NCBI GenBank assembly: GCA_009746045.1
Contig: RPFO01001915.1
Location: 1-52,873 of the forward strand
DNA length: 52,873 nucleotides
Direction of reading: 5' to 3'
Source: Mesostigma viride
Lineage: Eukaryota > Streptophyta > Mesostigmatophyceae > Mesostigmatales > Mesostigmataceae
Of this stretch, positions 1 through 10,370 are shown in pieces (the first letter of the stretch is position 1; each line of letters opens with the position of its first letter). A model generated the notes under the pieces. That model worked only from the letters and a program-made list of their open reading frames with translations. It ran no database searches and was not told the DNA's origin. The position numbers and the translations under genes are program-made.

Positions 1-589
1 CTCCCTGCTCCCTCCCTCCCTCCTCCACCTCATACCTCCCCTCCCTCACCCTCCTCCCTCCCATCCCCTCCTCCCTCCCTCCTCCCTCCCTCCCTCCCTC
101 CCTCCCCCCTCCCGCCCTCCCTCCCTCCCTCCCTCCCTCCCTCCTCCCTCCCTCCCTCCTCCCCCTCCCTCCCTCCCTCTCCCTCCCTCCCTCCCTCCCT
201 CCCTCCCTCCCTCCCTCCCTCCCTCCCTCCCCCCCTCCCTCCCTCCCCCTCCCTCCCTCCCTCCCTCCCTCCCTCCCTCCCCTCCCTCCCTCCCTCCCTC
301 CCTCCCTCCCTCCCTCCCTCCCTCCCTCCCTCCCTCCCTCCCTCCCTCCCTCCCTCCCTCCCTCCCTCCCTCCCTCCCTCCCTCCCTCCCTCCCTCCCTC
401 CCTCCCTCCCTCCCTCCCTCCCTCCCGCCCTCCCGCCCTCCCGCCCTCCCGCCCGCCCGCCCGCCCGCCCGCCCGCCCGCCCGCCCGCCCGCCCGCCCGC
501 CCGCCCGCCCGCCGCCCGCCCGCCCGCCCGCCCGCCCGCCCGCCCGCCCGCCCGCCCGCCCGCCCGCCCGCCCGCCCGCCCGCCCCCCA
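1..589. repeat. CCCT/CCCG simple-sequence tract
   Basis: Uninterrupted low-complexity pyrimidine-rich sequence, mostly CCCT units, changing to CCCG units from about 424. The long Gly/Arg reading frames across it are products of the repeat and are not genes. It sits at the edge of the window and may mark an assembly end. Confidence 0.97.
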
Positions 590-811
590 CGCACTCACTC
601 ACTCACTCACTCACTCACTCACTCACTCACTCACTCACTCACTCACTCACTCACTTAATTACTCACTCACTCACTCACTCACTCACTCACTCACTCACTC
701 ACTCACTCACTCACTCACTCACTCACTCACTCACTCACTCACTCACTCACTCACTCACTCACTCACTCACTCACTCACTCACTCACTCACTCACTCACTC
801 ACTCACTCACT
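590..811. repeat. CACT tetranucleotide microsatellite
   Basis: About 55 near-perfect CACT/ACTC units with one imperfection near 655-660. It ends 17 bases before a splice acceptor (CTGCCAG ending at 828), so it probably lies in an intron of the gene that follows. Confidence 0.96.
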
Positions 812-828
812 CTTTACCTTTCTGCCAG

Positions 829-1836
829 CCCCTGGAGAGCGCGCCCCTGCAGCTGCTGCACGACTTTGGGCGCCTTGTCTTCCAGCTCATGATGAGGGGC
901 GAGTCTCGCAAGCCCTACATCATCTGGAGGTTCCGAGAGTTCCTGCAGGTGTGTGGTGGGGCACGTGTGCGGCCCTGTTTCTTTCTGACCCCCTGAGGAC
1001 CGCGTGTAGAGGGATGGACTTGTGTGGTTTTCTTTGTGCATGATGGCATTCATTTGCATGGCTTTTGTTGAATGCAGGTACGGCAGGATGGCATTCATTT
1101 GCATTGCTTTTGTTGAATGCAGGTACGGCCTAAGTTATTTAATTTTCATCCCGCTTGCCATGGTCATGGTCTCGGCCCTGAGCTCAGCTCAACCCATGTC
1201 GCTGTGGTGCATGGCTACAACACGGCCCAACTTTTTGCACTTGCCTTTCAAGTTGCTTTCTATTTATCTGGTTCCCATGTTTGCTTGTCGTGTTCTGTGG
1301 AAAGTCAATGCAAGCTCCGTTTTGGCAGCCAAGGACATGTGGGTCCGCATGTCATCGTCCGCACTGGCTCTTATACTGGCACTCTTGTCACCATCAATTC
1401 CTGATCGTGGCGGCCGCCATGCCCTGTCCCATCACGCGCCTTGACTTGTCATGGCATATTTATTGGGGTGGCGTGCCTTGCTGGCTGGGGCATGCACCTG
1501 TGCATGCCGCACAACCTTGGAACTTCTGTGTTGTAATTTGCACTGTCGAATCCTTGTCTGCATGTTCGGCTGTCACAGTGCGTTTATTGCATGTACTCCT
1601 GGTGAACTAACGTGCATGCTGAGTTTCTGTTGTGGTCATAATAAACTAATCTGCCGTTGGTTGTCATGGCCGCGCAGGCCTTGAGCGGTACAGGATTCCC
1701 CGTGGATGCGGCTTTTGCACAAGAGGTGGAAGGCATGTTCAAGGCACACCCGGTGGACCTGTCCTCTGTAAAGTTGCTCAAGTCTGAATACTCCCGCCTG
1801 AAGCTGCCGCAGGAGGAGGCAGCCAAGTTGAAATAG
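829..1836 (+). CDS. 3' end of an unrecognised protein-coding gene (last two exons)
   Basis: Two exons, 829-948 and 1678-1836, joined through a GT-AG intron of 729 bases. The acceptor of the first is CTGCCAG at 822-828, the donor is CAG/GTGTGT at 948/949, and the second acceptor is GCGCAG at 1672-1677. Both junctions are phase 0 and give 92 residues ending in TAG at 1834-1836. The peptide is mixed charged and hydrophobic (for example HDFGRLVFQLMM, KPYIIWRFREFLQ, and a Lys-rich end EEAAKLK) and looks like a helical soluble C-terminus. I do not recognise the family. The 5' part of the gene lies beyond the simple repeats or outside the window. The call rests on consistent splice sites and plausible composition. 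Confidence 0.6.
1042..1129. repeat. 43-bp direct duplication inside an intron
   Basis: Positions 1042-1084 and 1087-1129 are the same 43-base sequence with one difference. Each copy contains TTGAATGCAG/GTACGG, a splice-site-like CAG/GT. The duplication lies in the intron 949-1677. Confidence 0.85.
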
Positions 1837-1845
1837 ACATAGCCT

Positions 1846-1862
1846 GTTGTCAAGGAGACAAC
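1846..1862. other. Small inverted repeat just after a stop codon
   Basis: GTTGTC-AAGGA-GACAAC, 9 bases after the TAG of the preceding gene. A similar GTTGTCTCCTTGA string occurs at about 32590 and at about 40290, the latter shortly after the peroxiredoxin stop codon. It could be a 3' UTR hairpin or a remnant of the MITE-like family at 32540-32776. Confidence 0.4.
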
Positions 1863-2012
1863 CAGCACAGGCCAGAAATCGGGAAAATCGGTATGGTACA
1901 AATTTATTTTTACCGTTGAACACGGTGGCCAGCAGCAGGTACATCTACCTGTCATTCTGGGTATTACATTGAGATCATGATGCACACTAGGGAAGAGCTT
2001 ATCCATGGGAGA

Positions 2013-2150
2013 GCTAAGTAAGTAAGTACTTGCGTGTCATGCGCATGGGCATGGGCACCACGGAGTGCAATTTGCTAGTCTCATTAGTAAAATAATTGCA
2101 CGAAAGTTACAAATATCGTCTGCATCATGCCCCAACCATAGATCCGCCTC
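2013..2150 (-). repeat. SINE-like repeat R1, partial
   Basis: Begins with TAAGTAAGTAAGTAC and continues with sequence nearly identical to the start of the copy at 38152-38446. In the sense orientation the TTAC tail is the 3' end. Only the tail-proximal third is present. Confidence 0.65.
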
Positions 2151-2159
2151 CATTCATTC

Positions 2160-2490
2160 CATTTAAAATTTTTACATAAATTTAATTGGATCATATCTCC
2201 GTTGTAGCACATATCCCTGAGAGGGGGCATATGGCTTTTAATACATTCTGGGCTACTTCCTGCAAGGGTAGGGTGTAAACTACACCTGCTCTGGGCCGGT
2301 GCTAGCTTTAAGGTGCACCTGTACCACTATGTATTCCATCATCTAATTTGCGGACATAGGGTGGAAGATCATCATGGCTAAACAATGGCCAGGGCATGGC
2401 GTCTCAGCAGAGAGTAGCTCGATCTCTGCATAGGCAAAGCTTGGCCAAATTCTTAATGGATCATCCGTGGGGAGTCCCATCATAGGCGCA
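2160..2490 (-). repeat. Solo 3' end of the ORF1-only element family
   Basis: About 300 bases similar to the 3' UTRs at 9745-10070 and 14830-15130 (shared blocks include GTAGCACATATCCCTGAGAG and CATATGGCTTTTAATACAT). The terminal stem-loop is degenerate here. There is no ORF1 on its upstream side, so it is a fragment. The stretch 2490-2640 holds TTTACATTCTACAC short tandem copies. Confidence 0.6.
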
Positions 2491-2639
2491 TGATGCGCAT
2501 GCGCGTGGGCGCCACGTGCTAAGCTGAGCCTGACTAATTATCTACACTTGTTTACATTCTACACATGTTTACATTCTACACTTGTTTACATTCTACACAT
2601 GTCTACATTCTACACTAGTTTACATTCCCCCACCTGAGA

Positions 2640-4770
2640 GTCACGAAATGGCTGATCGACGGCGGTATGGCTGACGGCGGAGTTCAGATCTTTTGCGTCT
2701 GAGCCCCAAATTCGGTCAGACCACTCGCATTCGATGCGCCTTTTTAAGACGCACTTGCCAGTATAATCGGTTACGGCTGCCACACAGTATCGACAAAGTT
2801 GCCGCACGTGACAAGCAGCTATGACGACTCCAAAAGCAAAACGAGGGCTGGAAAAGGAGCTGGCACAGCTTCCAAGCGCCCTGCCCAACCCTCTCGCCCT
2901 CGCCATTGTCCCGCCGCCTGGCTTACCCGCCCAACCATCGCCCAGCGCTTCGCCTGAGCCCAAGAAACCCTGCCACGATCACAAATGGCGCCACTTCTTG
3001 CCCAGCGACTCACACTTCTCCTTCACGGAGTGGCAAGAGTTGTCGCCGCAGGAATGCGTCGAGGTCCTCCAGTTCCTCGCACAGGAACGGATGCTCTTCG
3101 TGCCCCAGAAGGGGGGGGCGGCTATCGACTACCGCGACACGTCCTGGCTCTATATACACCTATCCCGAACCACGCCAACGCCTGTTTATCTTGACCAGCT
3201 ACTACCAGCGCAGCCTCGGCGACCTCCACCGAGCTCTCAGCACCCCAGCCCCCGCGCAGCCGGCAGCCCGGCCCATCGGCTCCCTCCCTCAGCAAGGATG
3301 ACATCCGCGCACTGATGGAGGAGCACGTGACCTGCATGGCCGCTGGCCGAGAAGCTGACATGACCCGGCCTGAACTAACACCACGCTTCAACACGGTGGA
3401 GGCCGGCCCGGGTCTTCAATGTGGAAACCAAGGTCGTCCACAAGCTCCAACCCCAGTTCACAGCGCTACACACCGCAGCGCAGGCATATCGAAAACGCAC
3501 GCTGCACTTGTCTCTCGCCTTAACCAGGTGGAGGGCAACTGTGCGGCGTGCTCATGAAGAAGCTTGTTCAAAGCCATCACCGCCCACACCGAGGCCCTGC
3601 ATGGCCTCACAGGTCCCAAAGCTGATAGCGGAGCAGACGGCCACCATCGCATCCCAGCCACCCCGGCTGGATGCTGGTGATCTCCCGCCCCTCTCCTATG
3701 CGGACCTGCTGCGGACAGCGACCGCGCCTCCACCACCGACGCCATATGGTTCGATATCGCCATGAAACTCCAGGAGCTTGAAGACCTTCGGCCTGGCGAT
3801 CGCCAGGCACAACAACGGGAGGCCACCGACGGCGCACGCCGCGACTGCCGGGTGGTGCTGCGTCGCTTTCCCCAGAAGCCAGGTGAGACGTCAACCTCCC
3901 TTGCTGACGAGCTTAAGGACCAGCTCCTTACCCTCGATCATGGGCCTGGTAGGTACGTGAGGTAGAACTGCGTGGGTGCCACCGCCTTACCCAGATCACG
4001 GGACATGAGGCGGGTCCCCCACCAGTCCTGCTCACCTTCCCCTCCGGCCCGTGAGGACAAGCAGCAGTTCCTCTCTCGTCGCAATTAGTTGCACGACCTC
4101 ACCTGGACGAGCGCTGGACGATCGACGACCTGACCCCCGCTCAGCAGCAGCAGCGCCAGACGTGACCTGCACATGGCCGGAATACCTCCGCCACAAGCAG
4201 GACCCCCAGATCGAAGCCCAAGGTGTATACTGGAGGGGCGGGGACCTGATGATCAACCACAAGATGTGGACGCCCCCACTGAGCGGGCTAGACTAGCTTC
4301 AATGCCTAATAGCCCTAGCTTGTATCCATTGGTAGTCATGCACCGACTGCCGCTATGGCAGCCGTACGCTTAGAATGTTTGCCTAGCGTTGCCAATAACA
4401 TACCTAGTCATGTGCACCGCTCACGCACGGTACACAACCAGCCATAGCCTTAGCTTAGTCCTTGTACAGCCATGATACACGTCCTGGCTATGATCATGCA
4501 GATTACTTGCCCACACTCCTTGTTATATATGCCATGCTCACATGGGTCTTATTGCACCCACAGATTGCCGGCCGGATCGTTAGCGTGTCCGCTTAGCTAG
4601 CGTGCCCGAATGCAGCTGTGGCATGCCTTAGGCATGAAGGAGACTGGGGGTCTCTGCCCTTTCTCCTGTTGTGCACACATACACAGGGAATTAAGCACAT
4701 ATAAAGCACTTCGGTGCTCCGTGACGTACTCCCCAACGGGAGCACGTGTTTAGTTAATTAATTAGTTAAT
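2640..4770 (+). pseudogene. Decayed ORF1-only retroelement, type A (ORF1 2821 to about 4290)
   Basis: The 5' leader 2640-2820 matches the leaders at 7518-7712 and 11625-11800 (tail TATAATCGGTTACGG). ORF1 starts MTTPKAKRGLEKEL at 2821 and can be followed through several frames to a C-terminal block with YWRGGDLMINHKMW at about 4230-4270, homologous to the intact copy on the minus strand at 10371-11624. Frameshifts near 3150, 3300, 3400 and 3780 destroy it. The 3' UTR (4290-4770) matches the intact copy near the ORF, then ends in a different but related 3' terminus: a CTCCC-CAAC-GGGAG hairpin at 4729-4742 and a TTAA-type tail. Copy-specific decay shows an old insertion. Confidence 0.75.
4729..4742 (+). 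other. 3'-terminal stem-loop of a retroelement
   Basis: CTCCC, loop CAAC, GGGAG; followed by a (T)TAATTAAT-type tail at 4750-4775. The same structure on the other strand is at 17180-17193 and 19981-19994, and a shorter version (ACTCC-CAAC-GGAGT in sense) at 9746-9759 and 14836-14849. Confidence 0.65.
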
Positions 4771-4789
4771 TTATCTACACTACTGCTAT

Positions 4790-5800
4790 TATTCCCTAGG
4801 CTGGTGTTGCATGCTGGGGTGGCAAGGCCGGAAGCGCCTGCCAGGGCTTGTGGTCGACGTGGACGGACCGGCCCCCTCTAGTACGTACATCGGCTTCCCC
4901 CCTGCGGTCTGCTGGAGCTGGAGGTAGGTCGGCCATAACTCCCGTCGTCATTGTTGCTGCGCCAGGGTCAAGTCATCGTCCAGCGTGTAGGAAGCCCCTG
5001 AGTGAGAGCTTCTTGTGGCGGAAACAACAGATTATCCGCAATGTAAGGTGAGGAGTGCTCGATCAGGGTACTATAGCCGGGCCAGCCTTTCCCCGGGCAC
5101 GGGGAAGGCGGACAGCCGACATATCCGCAGCTCACCAGGCACCATGGGGGTAAGAATGTCGCGCTTAAACGCTATGGCAAGAGACTTGGAGTCCTCTGAA
5201 CCTGCCGGCTCGTCTGAAGTGCTAGCTTGACGATGACGTTATGGCTGCGGCCGCTGCGCTTGGCGATGTCGGCCTCCTCGCGGAGGTCGAGCGTTTGTTC
5301 ATTGCTTGAGCTGCATGTGCCGCGATGACGTGGAGGCGGTGGAGGCCGGTGGGTTGGTGCTTCAGCATGTCCGCCCAAGTGACAGTGGGTGCATGGAGGC
5401 CCCTTAATTGTTGGCTGGTGGGCCAGCAGGTGCTGGCCGGGCGGCGATTTCCTTCACCGCCTGGGCGGTGAGGCCTCACGCGCGGTGTTTTGCATGCAGG
5501 CACTCAATGGCGCTGGCGTTGTCGTGTCCAGAGGCGCTTGTCGATGTCGAGGAGCTGGGCCGCTGGGCGGCACGATGGCGGCAGTGGATGCGGTGCTGGC
5601 GGGGGAGATGGAGGCGAGGAGGGTGGAGGTGAAGGTGGAGATGGTCCAGGAAGGTGAGGGAGCTCAGCAGCCAGCGTGCTGCCCATTGCTGCCCGGCACG
5701 TCTGCAGCGAGGGGTGCCACGTGTTGCTCGAGGGGTGCCACGTGTTCCTTCTCGGTGTGCATGGAAGTGAAGGGCCGGGTCCACGGGTGCGGAAATGGAA
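4790..5800 (-). pseudogene. Decayed ORF1 of type B retroelement, 5'-truncated
   Basis: Alignable by eye to the type B element at 15253-16123 on the same strand: the end of the coding region with GCCTGCCAGGGCTTGTGG (4837-4854), the strings GGAGCTGGAGGTAGGTCGGC and TGCGCCAGGGTCA, and the CTCGCGGAGGTC block at 5277-5288. Many indels break every frame. It lacks the 4-base TTAA duplication that breaks the type B copy at 15500, so that break is private to the other copy. It stops at about 5800 without the 5' leader. Confidence 0.7.
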
Positions 5801-5984
5801 GGGCATGACGATAATTACAAAGTTGCGACCAACACGGAAGCCCATATATATTCATTGAGAATGATAGATTACGGAGGTGAGATAGGCATGCAACATAAGG
5901 AAAAACCCGAGAACTGGGAGAATAACCCTGAAGAAATTAATAGTAATCTGACACAGACATCCAAGGATCACGCCAGCGGCACAA

Positions 5985-6555
5985 GGGACAACTAACTATA
6001 CATCACAAAACTACACGCAGCAACAGCGCTGCCGGCCCACCATGCAGGCCTGGAAGGAATCTAGACCGCATGGGTCGCGACAAAGTCGGCCCGGGTGCGG
6101 CGGAATAACACATCAGCCACGGTGCGAGTGAGGGCCGGAGTGACAGACGCTGCCGCCAATACGAGGACCACGTGCGGGCCGACCACGGGGCGGTCTGACC
6201 CTCGAGGTCGAGGCGGTCTTCACGGCGCTGGCAGCACTCGATCGTGGAAAAACTCCGCTGTCTTGGGGCCCATGGCCCCGAACTCCTCAAGGACAAAGGG
6301 GATGACCCGGTGGGGCCCCACATTGCCGTAGGAGGCAAACTTGTCGCGCTCAGCCACAGCGGCAGCAGCGCCGGCATCCACAGCCGCCCGGAGGATGTGG
6401 CGACCGGAAAGCGGCCGAGCCACGGAGACATCGATGAGCAGGTGGCAACCCTGCCCGTCGTAGTCAAGCACGGTAATGTCGGGGCGGTGGTTGGGTGAGT
6501 AGAGGGCGGCCCCATCCGCGTCCTCGCACTTAATGGTGGAGTGGGGAAAGCCCAT
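5985..6555 (-). pseudogene. LINE ORF2 C-terminal fragment (PD-(D/E)XK-like tail), diverged copy
   Basis: On the minus strand, frames around 6220-6555 encode SPNHRPDITVLDYDGQGCHL followed by LLIDVSVARPL and VIPFVLEEFGAMGP, the same order as in the less decayed copies at 6566-6971 (plus) and 18055-18790 (minus). Frames switch near 6240, so it is dead. The RPD...IDVSV pattern resembles the restriction-like endonuclease region found at the C-terminus of some non-LTR retrotransposon ORF2 proteins; that assignment is inference. Confidence 0.65.
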
Positions 6556-6565
6556 ATATATTATC

Positions 6566-7112
6566 CACTTTGGACTTTGAGGGGGGTGGCCGGCATCTGC
6601 TTATTGACGTTTCGGTGGCGCGGCCCTTGGCTCTTAGCCACGTGGCTGGGGCCTCCCTCACGGCAGGTTACACGGCGGACCGGGCGGAGCGGGCCAAGCT
6701 CCTGGCCTACGGCGACGTCGGGCACCATCGTGTGGTGCCCTTTGTCCTGGAGGAGTTTGGGGCCATGGGGCCCCTGACCTCCGCCTTCTTCAAGGAGTGT
6801 TGCCGGCTCCGGGAGGACCGGCTGGACCTGGAGGGCCAGCGGGCCCCATGGTCGGCGCGGACCTGGACGTCATATTGGCGTCAGCGCTTGTCGGTGGCGC
6901 TGACTCGGGCCATGGCGGACATCATGCTCCGCCGTACGCGGGCTGATTTTGCGGTGCAGCAGGGCTATTAGGTTCCTCCCGTTAGGCGTTTCCATTGGTC
7001 TTATCGTACTTCGTAGTATAGAGCTTTGACATGGCTCTGTATATAGGTTTATAGCTGGGCGTTTGCTTTGGTTTGAGTGATTTCACTCTGCTGTAAGTAA
7101 TTATATTTTTAA
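6566..7112 (+). pseudogene. 5'-truncated LINE insertion: ORF2 C-terminus and 3' UTR
   Basis: An open frame from about 6570 to the TAG at 6969-6971 encodes 133 residues (LDFEGGGRHLLIDVSVARPL near the start) that are essentially identical to the C-terminus at 18055-18509 on the other strand. The 3' UTR to about 7112 is also nearly identical to 17905-18054, ending in an AT-rich tail. This is a classic 5'-truncated LINE insertion, and a recent one given the identity. It abuts the diverged copy at 5985-6555 head to head across a short ATATAT sequence. Confidence 0.8.
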
Positions 7113-7261
7113 TATATATTATCCATGGAATCGAGGCGCTATAGTGGCACGAATGCAATGCGATCAGCAGCAGGAGATCTGGGGTGGTCAGCGTACGGGC
7201 GATGATTACAGCTAGAAGAGCGCTAGCAAGGGTAGACTGAGAAGTCTGCAGGTGGAGCTAG

Positions 7262-7468
7262 GTTATTACCCGGCCCTGAGGATAGCCGCTACCGACCATC
7301 GCCTCGTCTGCCATCACAGCAGAGGACAGCTCAGTCTGCTCAGATGAGCATTATATGGACCCCTCTAGTGACTACATGGTAATTGGGGCATGACGCTGAC
7401 CGATATTTGTAACTTTCGCGTAATTATTTTTCTAATGAGATTAGCATTACTATGTGGCATATGCCCAT
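7262..7468 (+). repeat. SINE-like repeat R1, partial
   Basis: Shares AAGTCTGCAGGTGGAG, CCCTGAGGATAGCCGCTAC, GAGGACAGCTC and TAATGAGATTAGCAT in the same order as the copies at 12005 and 19676. The 5' hairpin and the TTAC tail are missing. Nothing else is visible in 7113-7261. Confidence 0.7.
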
Positions 7469-7509
7469 TCAATAGATGTAGAGAATAATAATAATTAAGA
7501 AAATCTTGA

Positions 7510-8212
7510 GTACGACGAAAATGGCTGACGGCGGCATGGCTGATGGCGGAGTTCAGATCTTTTGCGTCTCATCTTGTAATGTGAGCCCCAAAGTCGGTCA
7601 CTGAGACCACTTGCATTCGATGCGCCTTTTTAAGACGCACTCGCTAGTATAATCGGTTACGGGCTACGGCTGACACGCAGTATCGACAAAGTTACGCACG
7701 TGACAAGCAGCTATGACGACTCCATATGCAAAAGCAAAACGAGGTTTGGAAAAGGAGCTTTCCGGTTCCCAGCCCAACCCACTCGCCAATGATCGTCGTT
7801 GCCCATGGTCTCGAGACTGGGTCCATAAACCCACCGCCAGCAAAACCATCGATCGGCAAGCGCCTTGTGCACAGCCCAAGAAACCCGGCCTGCCACTTAA
7901 TCGCAAATGGAGCCACTTCCTCCCAAGCCACGACTTCTTTTCTTTCATGCATGCAGCGCCTGGCTGGTCCTGACGAGGGAAGAATGCAACGAAATAGTCA
8001 AGTTAGAATGCAAACGAAATAGTCAAGTTCTTAGCACAGGAAGGCAAGCTCATGGTGGGGAACGGCGGGCCCATCCACAACGACGTGCATACCCAACAGT
8101 GCCTCGCCATCCTGTGCAGCCACGTATACTTCCAGCTTACTGAAGCCGCCATCATCGCTCAGCTCCGCACCCCAGCCCGGCCTGCGCATGCAGCCGGCAG
8201 CCACATCGATCT
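7510..8212 (+). pseudogene. Decayed, truncated ORF1-only retroelement, type A
   Basis: The leader 7518-7712 matches 2640-2820 (GCCTTTTTAAGACGCACT, TATAATCGGTTACGG). ORF1 begins at 7713 (MTTPYAKAKRGLEKEL) and keeps SQPNPLA and CAQPKKPG before degrading; a direct duplication (CGAAATAGTCAAGTT at about 7990 and 8015) and indels destroy the frame. Homology to type A ends near 8210, where another small insertion follows. Confidence 0.7.
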
Positions 8213-8290
8213 AATATTGTGCGGAACCTTAGTAGAACTGAGTGAAGTCACTCAATTAAGTGGCAAAAGGTAACTTTTCGCACAATACTA
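8213..8290. mobile_element. Possible small foldback/MITE-like insertion
   Basis: TATTGTGCG at 8215-8223 and CGCACAATA at 8279-8287 are perfect 9-base inverted repeats about 73 bases apart, and the interior holds GAGTGAAGTCACTC, itself palindromic. It lies exactly between a type A fragment and a type B fragment. No target-site duplication is certain. Confidence 0.4.
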
Positions 8291-8299
8291 ACCTAACTA

Positions 8300-8750
8300 C
8301 GTCATCCATGAATTGGGTCGGGGGGCGCTGCGAATAATAGCCGGGAGAGGCCGGTGACGTCGACGTTGACCTCGCGCCAGCGCGGAAGGGATGTAGGGCC
8401 GGTGACTGCTCTTGGGCTCAGGCGATGCCGACCTCGGGCGAGGCCTCGGGAGGAGCCGAGTATACGGCCACTAACGCTTGGTTGGTGTCACCGCCATGCC
8501 TGCGAGGCCGGCCGGAGCTAGGCGGAACTGCAGCCCGGGAGCGGCAGGCGTGTTTGCATTGCTCATCGCAGCCTCCATACTACGTTGCGTTGTGGAGCGC
8601 TTGCTCGTCATAATATTGCATATCAGCTTCGGGAAAATATAACAGCGTGTGCGTCTTAGAAAGACAAAGCGATTGTGATATTCACGGCCGGATTGGTGCC
8701 CAAACGTGAAAGTTATGAGCGCGGCCGTCAGCCATGGCTATCTGGTTGGC
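8300..8750 (-). pseudogene. 5' end of a decayed type B ORF1 element
   Basis: From about 8450 to 8745 the minus strand matches the 5' end of the type B element at 16450-16760: the start region with the GCGCTTGCTCGTCAT end, and the leader with GTGCGTCTTAGAAAGAC, AAGCGATTGTGATATTCACG and AACGTGAAAGTTATGAGCGC. Only the first part of ORF1 is present and its frame is lost. Confidence 0.65.
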
Positions 8751-8979
8751 CAGTTCTAGCTAATAAGTAATAACCCCGCCTGCATGCAGGGCCCACATAA
8801 GTCGGTTTTCGCCTGATCGATTTGCATGTGCGAGCACAATGGCCGCCCGCAAAGAGGAGGTGGCGACGTCGGATGGCCGGTATGCATGGACCGTGACAAG
8901 AGGGAGCTCGCAGTAGAGCTCAGCCATCGATCGGCGCCCTTGCATGGTAGCGGACGGGTTTTTCTTTAATTAATTAGAT

Positions 8980-9045
8980 TAGCATAGTACTCCGTGGCAT
9001 GTCCATGCCGGCATGGTACACGCAAGTACTTCCTTACTTACCTTA
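8980..9045 (+). repeat. SINE-like repeat R1, 3' tail only
   Basis: GATTAGCATAGTACTCCGTG followed by GGCATG and ending ACGCAAGTACTTCCTTACTTACC, the tail of family R1. In 8751-8979 and 9046-9734 I see no gene; 9300-9345 has a partial retroelement 3' terminus (CAACGGGAGCACG plus TTAATTAATCGATC) and 9453-9478 a GATCGATC-rich run. Confidence 0.6.
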
Positions 9046-9745
9046 GACATTTGCCAGCCTGTAATAGTATGTGCCTCGCCTAGCCCTGCATGCCTGTTTG
9101 CTTGCATCACCATAGTAATGCAATTTTTACACGGGTCATATTACATGCAGGCCCACAGGGGATGCCACTGATCGTTTTGACAGGTCCAATCGTGCACCCT
9201 GTGGCTTGGGGGAAGGTGGGGTCTCGCGATGCCCCCTGCGCGCTGTGCACACTAGCTCAGGGATTAAAAGCACTCTGGCGAGCACTCTGAGACTTTCCAT
9301 GCAACGGGAGCACGAATTAATTAATCGATCAATCACGCTAGCTTCATGTGCAGGTCTCTATAGAATGCATCATCCGCGCGCAGTGCAAGCCTTCTTCTTG
9401 TTGGCATTGCACCCACCGTTGACGTCCCCGACGTACCTGCACCATTCAATGCAGAGAGATCGATCGAGTCGATCGATCCTCTGTGGCCTGCCCGATTGCG
9501 GCAGTATCAGAACTTTGCATGAACTACTGCATGCATGCAAATCTGTGCACATGCAAGAGCTCTATAGTCAAGGGTGGGCACCCTCCCTCCTCATTGTTTT
9601 GGGGCTGAAGGTCCTTATACTGGTACCCACGTGACGCGCAGTCTACATGATCTTAATGATAATAACTTCTAATGCATATGCATGCACGCGTACTGCAGAG
9701 CCCGACCGGGCTCCCAGCCTGCATAGTATTATTATTATCAACATC

Positions 9746-9759
9746 ACTCCGTTGGGAGT
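9746..9759 (-). other. 3'-terminal stem-loop of type A element
   Basis: On the sense (minus) strand ACTCC-CAAC-GGAGT, followed by GATGTTGATAATAATAAT tail sequence. The same loop closes the type B element at 14836-14849. Confidence 0.65.
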
Positions 9760-10370
9760 CAATGTAGCACATATCCCTGAGAAGGGGCATATGGCTTTAA
9801 ATACATCCTAGGCTACTTCATGCGCAAGGGTGGGAATGTAAGCTACCCGTGCTCTAGGTGCACCAGGGCACCTGCACCCTCATGGTCTATCACGCTATGC
9901 CCGGGTAAGGGGGGAGCATGCCTGTGAGGGAGGAAGATCATCATGGCTATACAAGAGCTAGGACATGGCTTCTCGACAGAGAGCATCTCTCTGTGCACAT
10001 GGCATAGCATGGCTAAATTCTTAATGCAACATCCATGGGGGGGTCCCCTTATAGGCATGGCTTGGCTAAGCATAGCCAGGGCGTAGCATGGCTGTACTAG
10101 GACTAGGCTAAGGCTATGGCTGGTTGTGGACCGTGCGTTGGCGGCACGTGACTAGGTGTGTTGGCACAGCTAGGCAAACATTCTAGGCATGGCTGCCTTA
10201 GCGACAGTGACGCCAATGGTTACAATCTAGGGCTATAGTAGAATATATTGCTATTCTACTAGCCCGCTGGGGGCGTCCACATCTTGTGGTTGATCATCAG
10301 GTCCCCGCCCCTCCAGTACACCTTGGGCTTCTGGGGGTCCTGCTTATGGCGGAGGTATTCCGGCCACAGG

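Noticed and set aside
30-602. Long Gly/Arg/Glu reading frames
   Set aside because: They are translations of the CCCT/CCCG simple repeat in all frames of one strand and have no codon-level information.
1-811. Telomeric repeat at the window edge
   Set aside because: The units are CCCT, CCCG and CACT, not a known telomere heptamer; simple-sequence DNA is the plain reading.
5985-7112. Twin-priming inversion of a single LINE insertion
   Set aside because: The two inverted pieces cover the same part of ORF2 and differ in divergence, so they are separate insertions.
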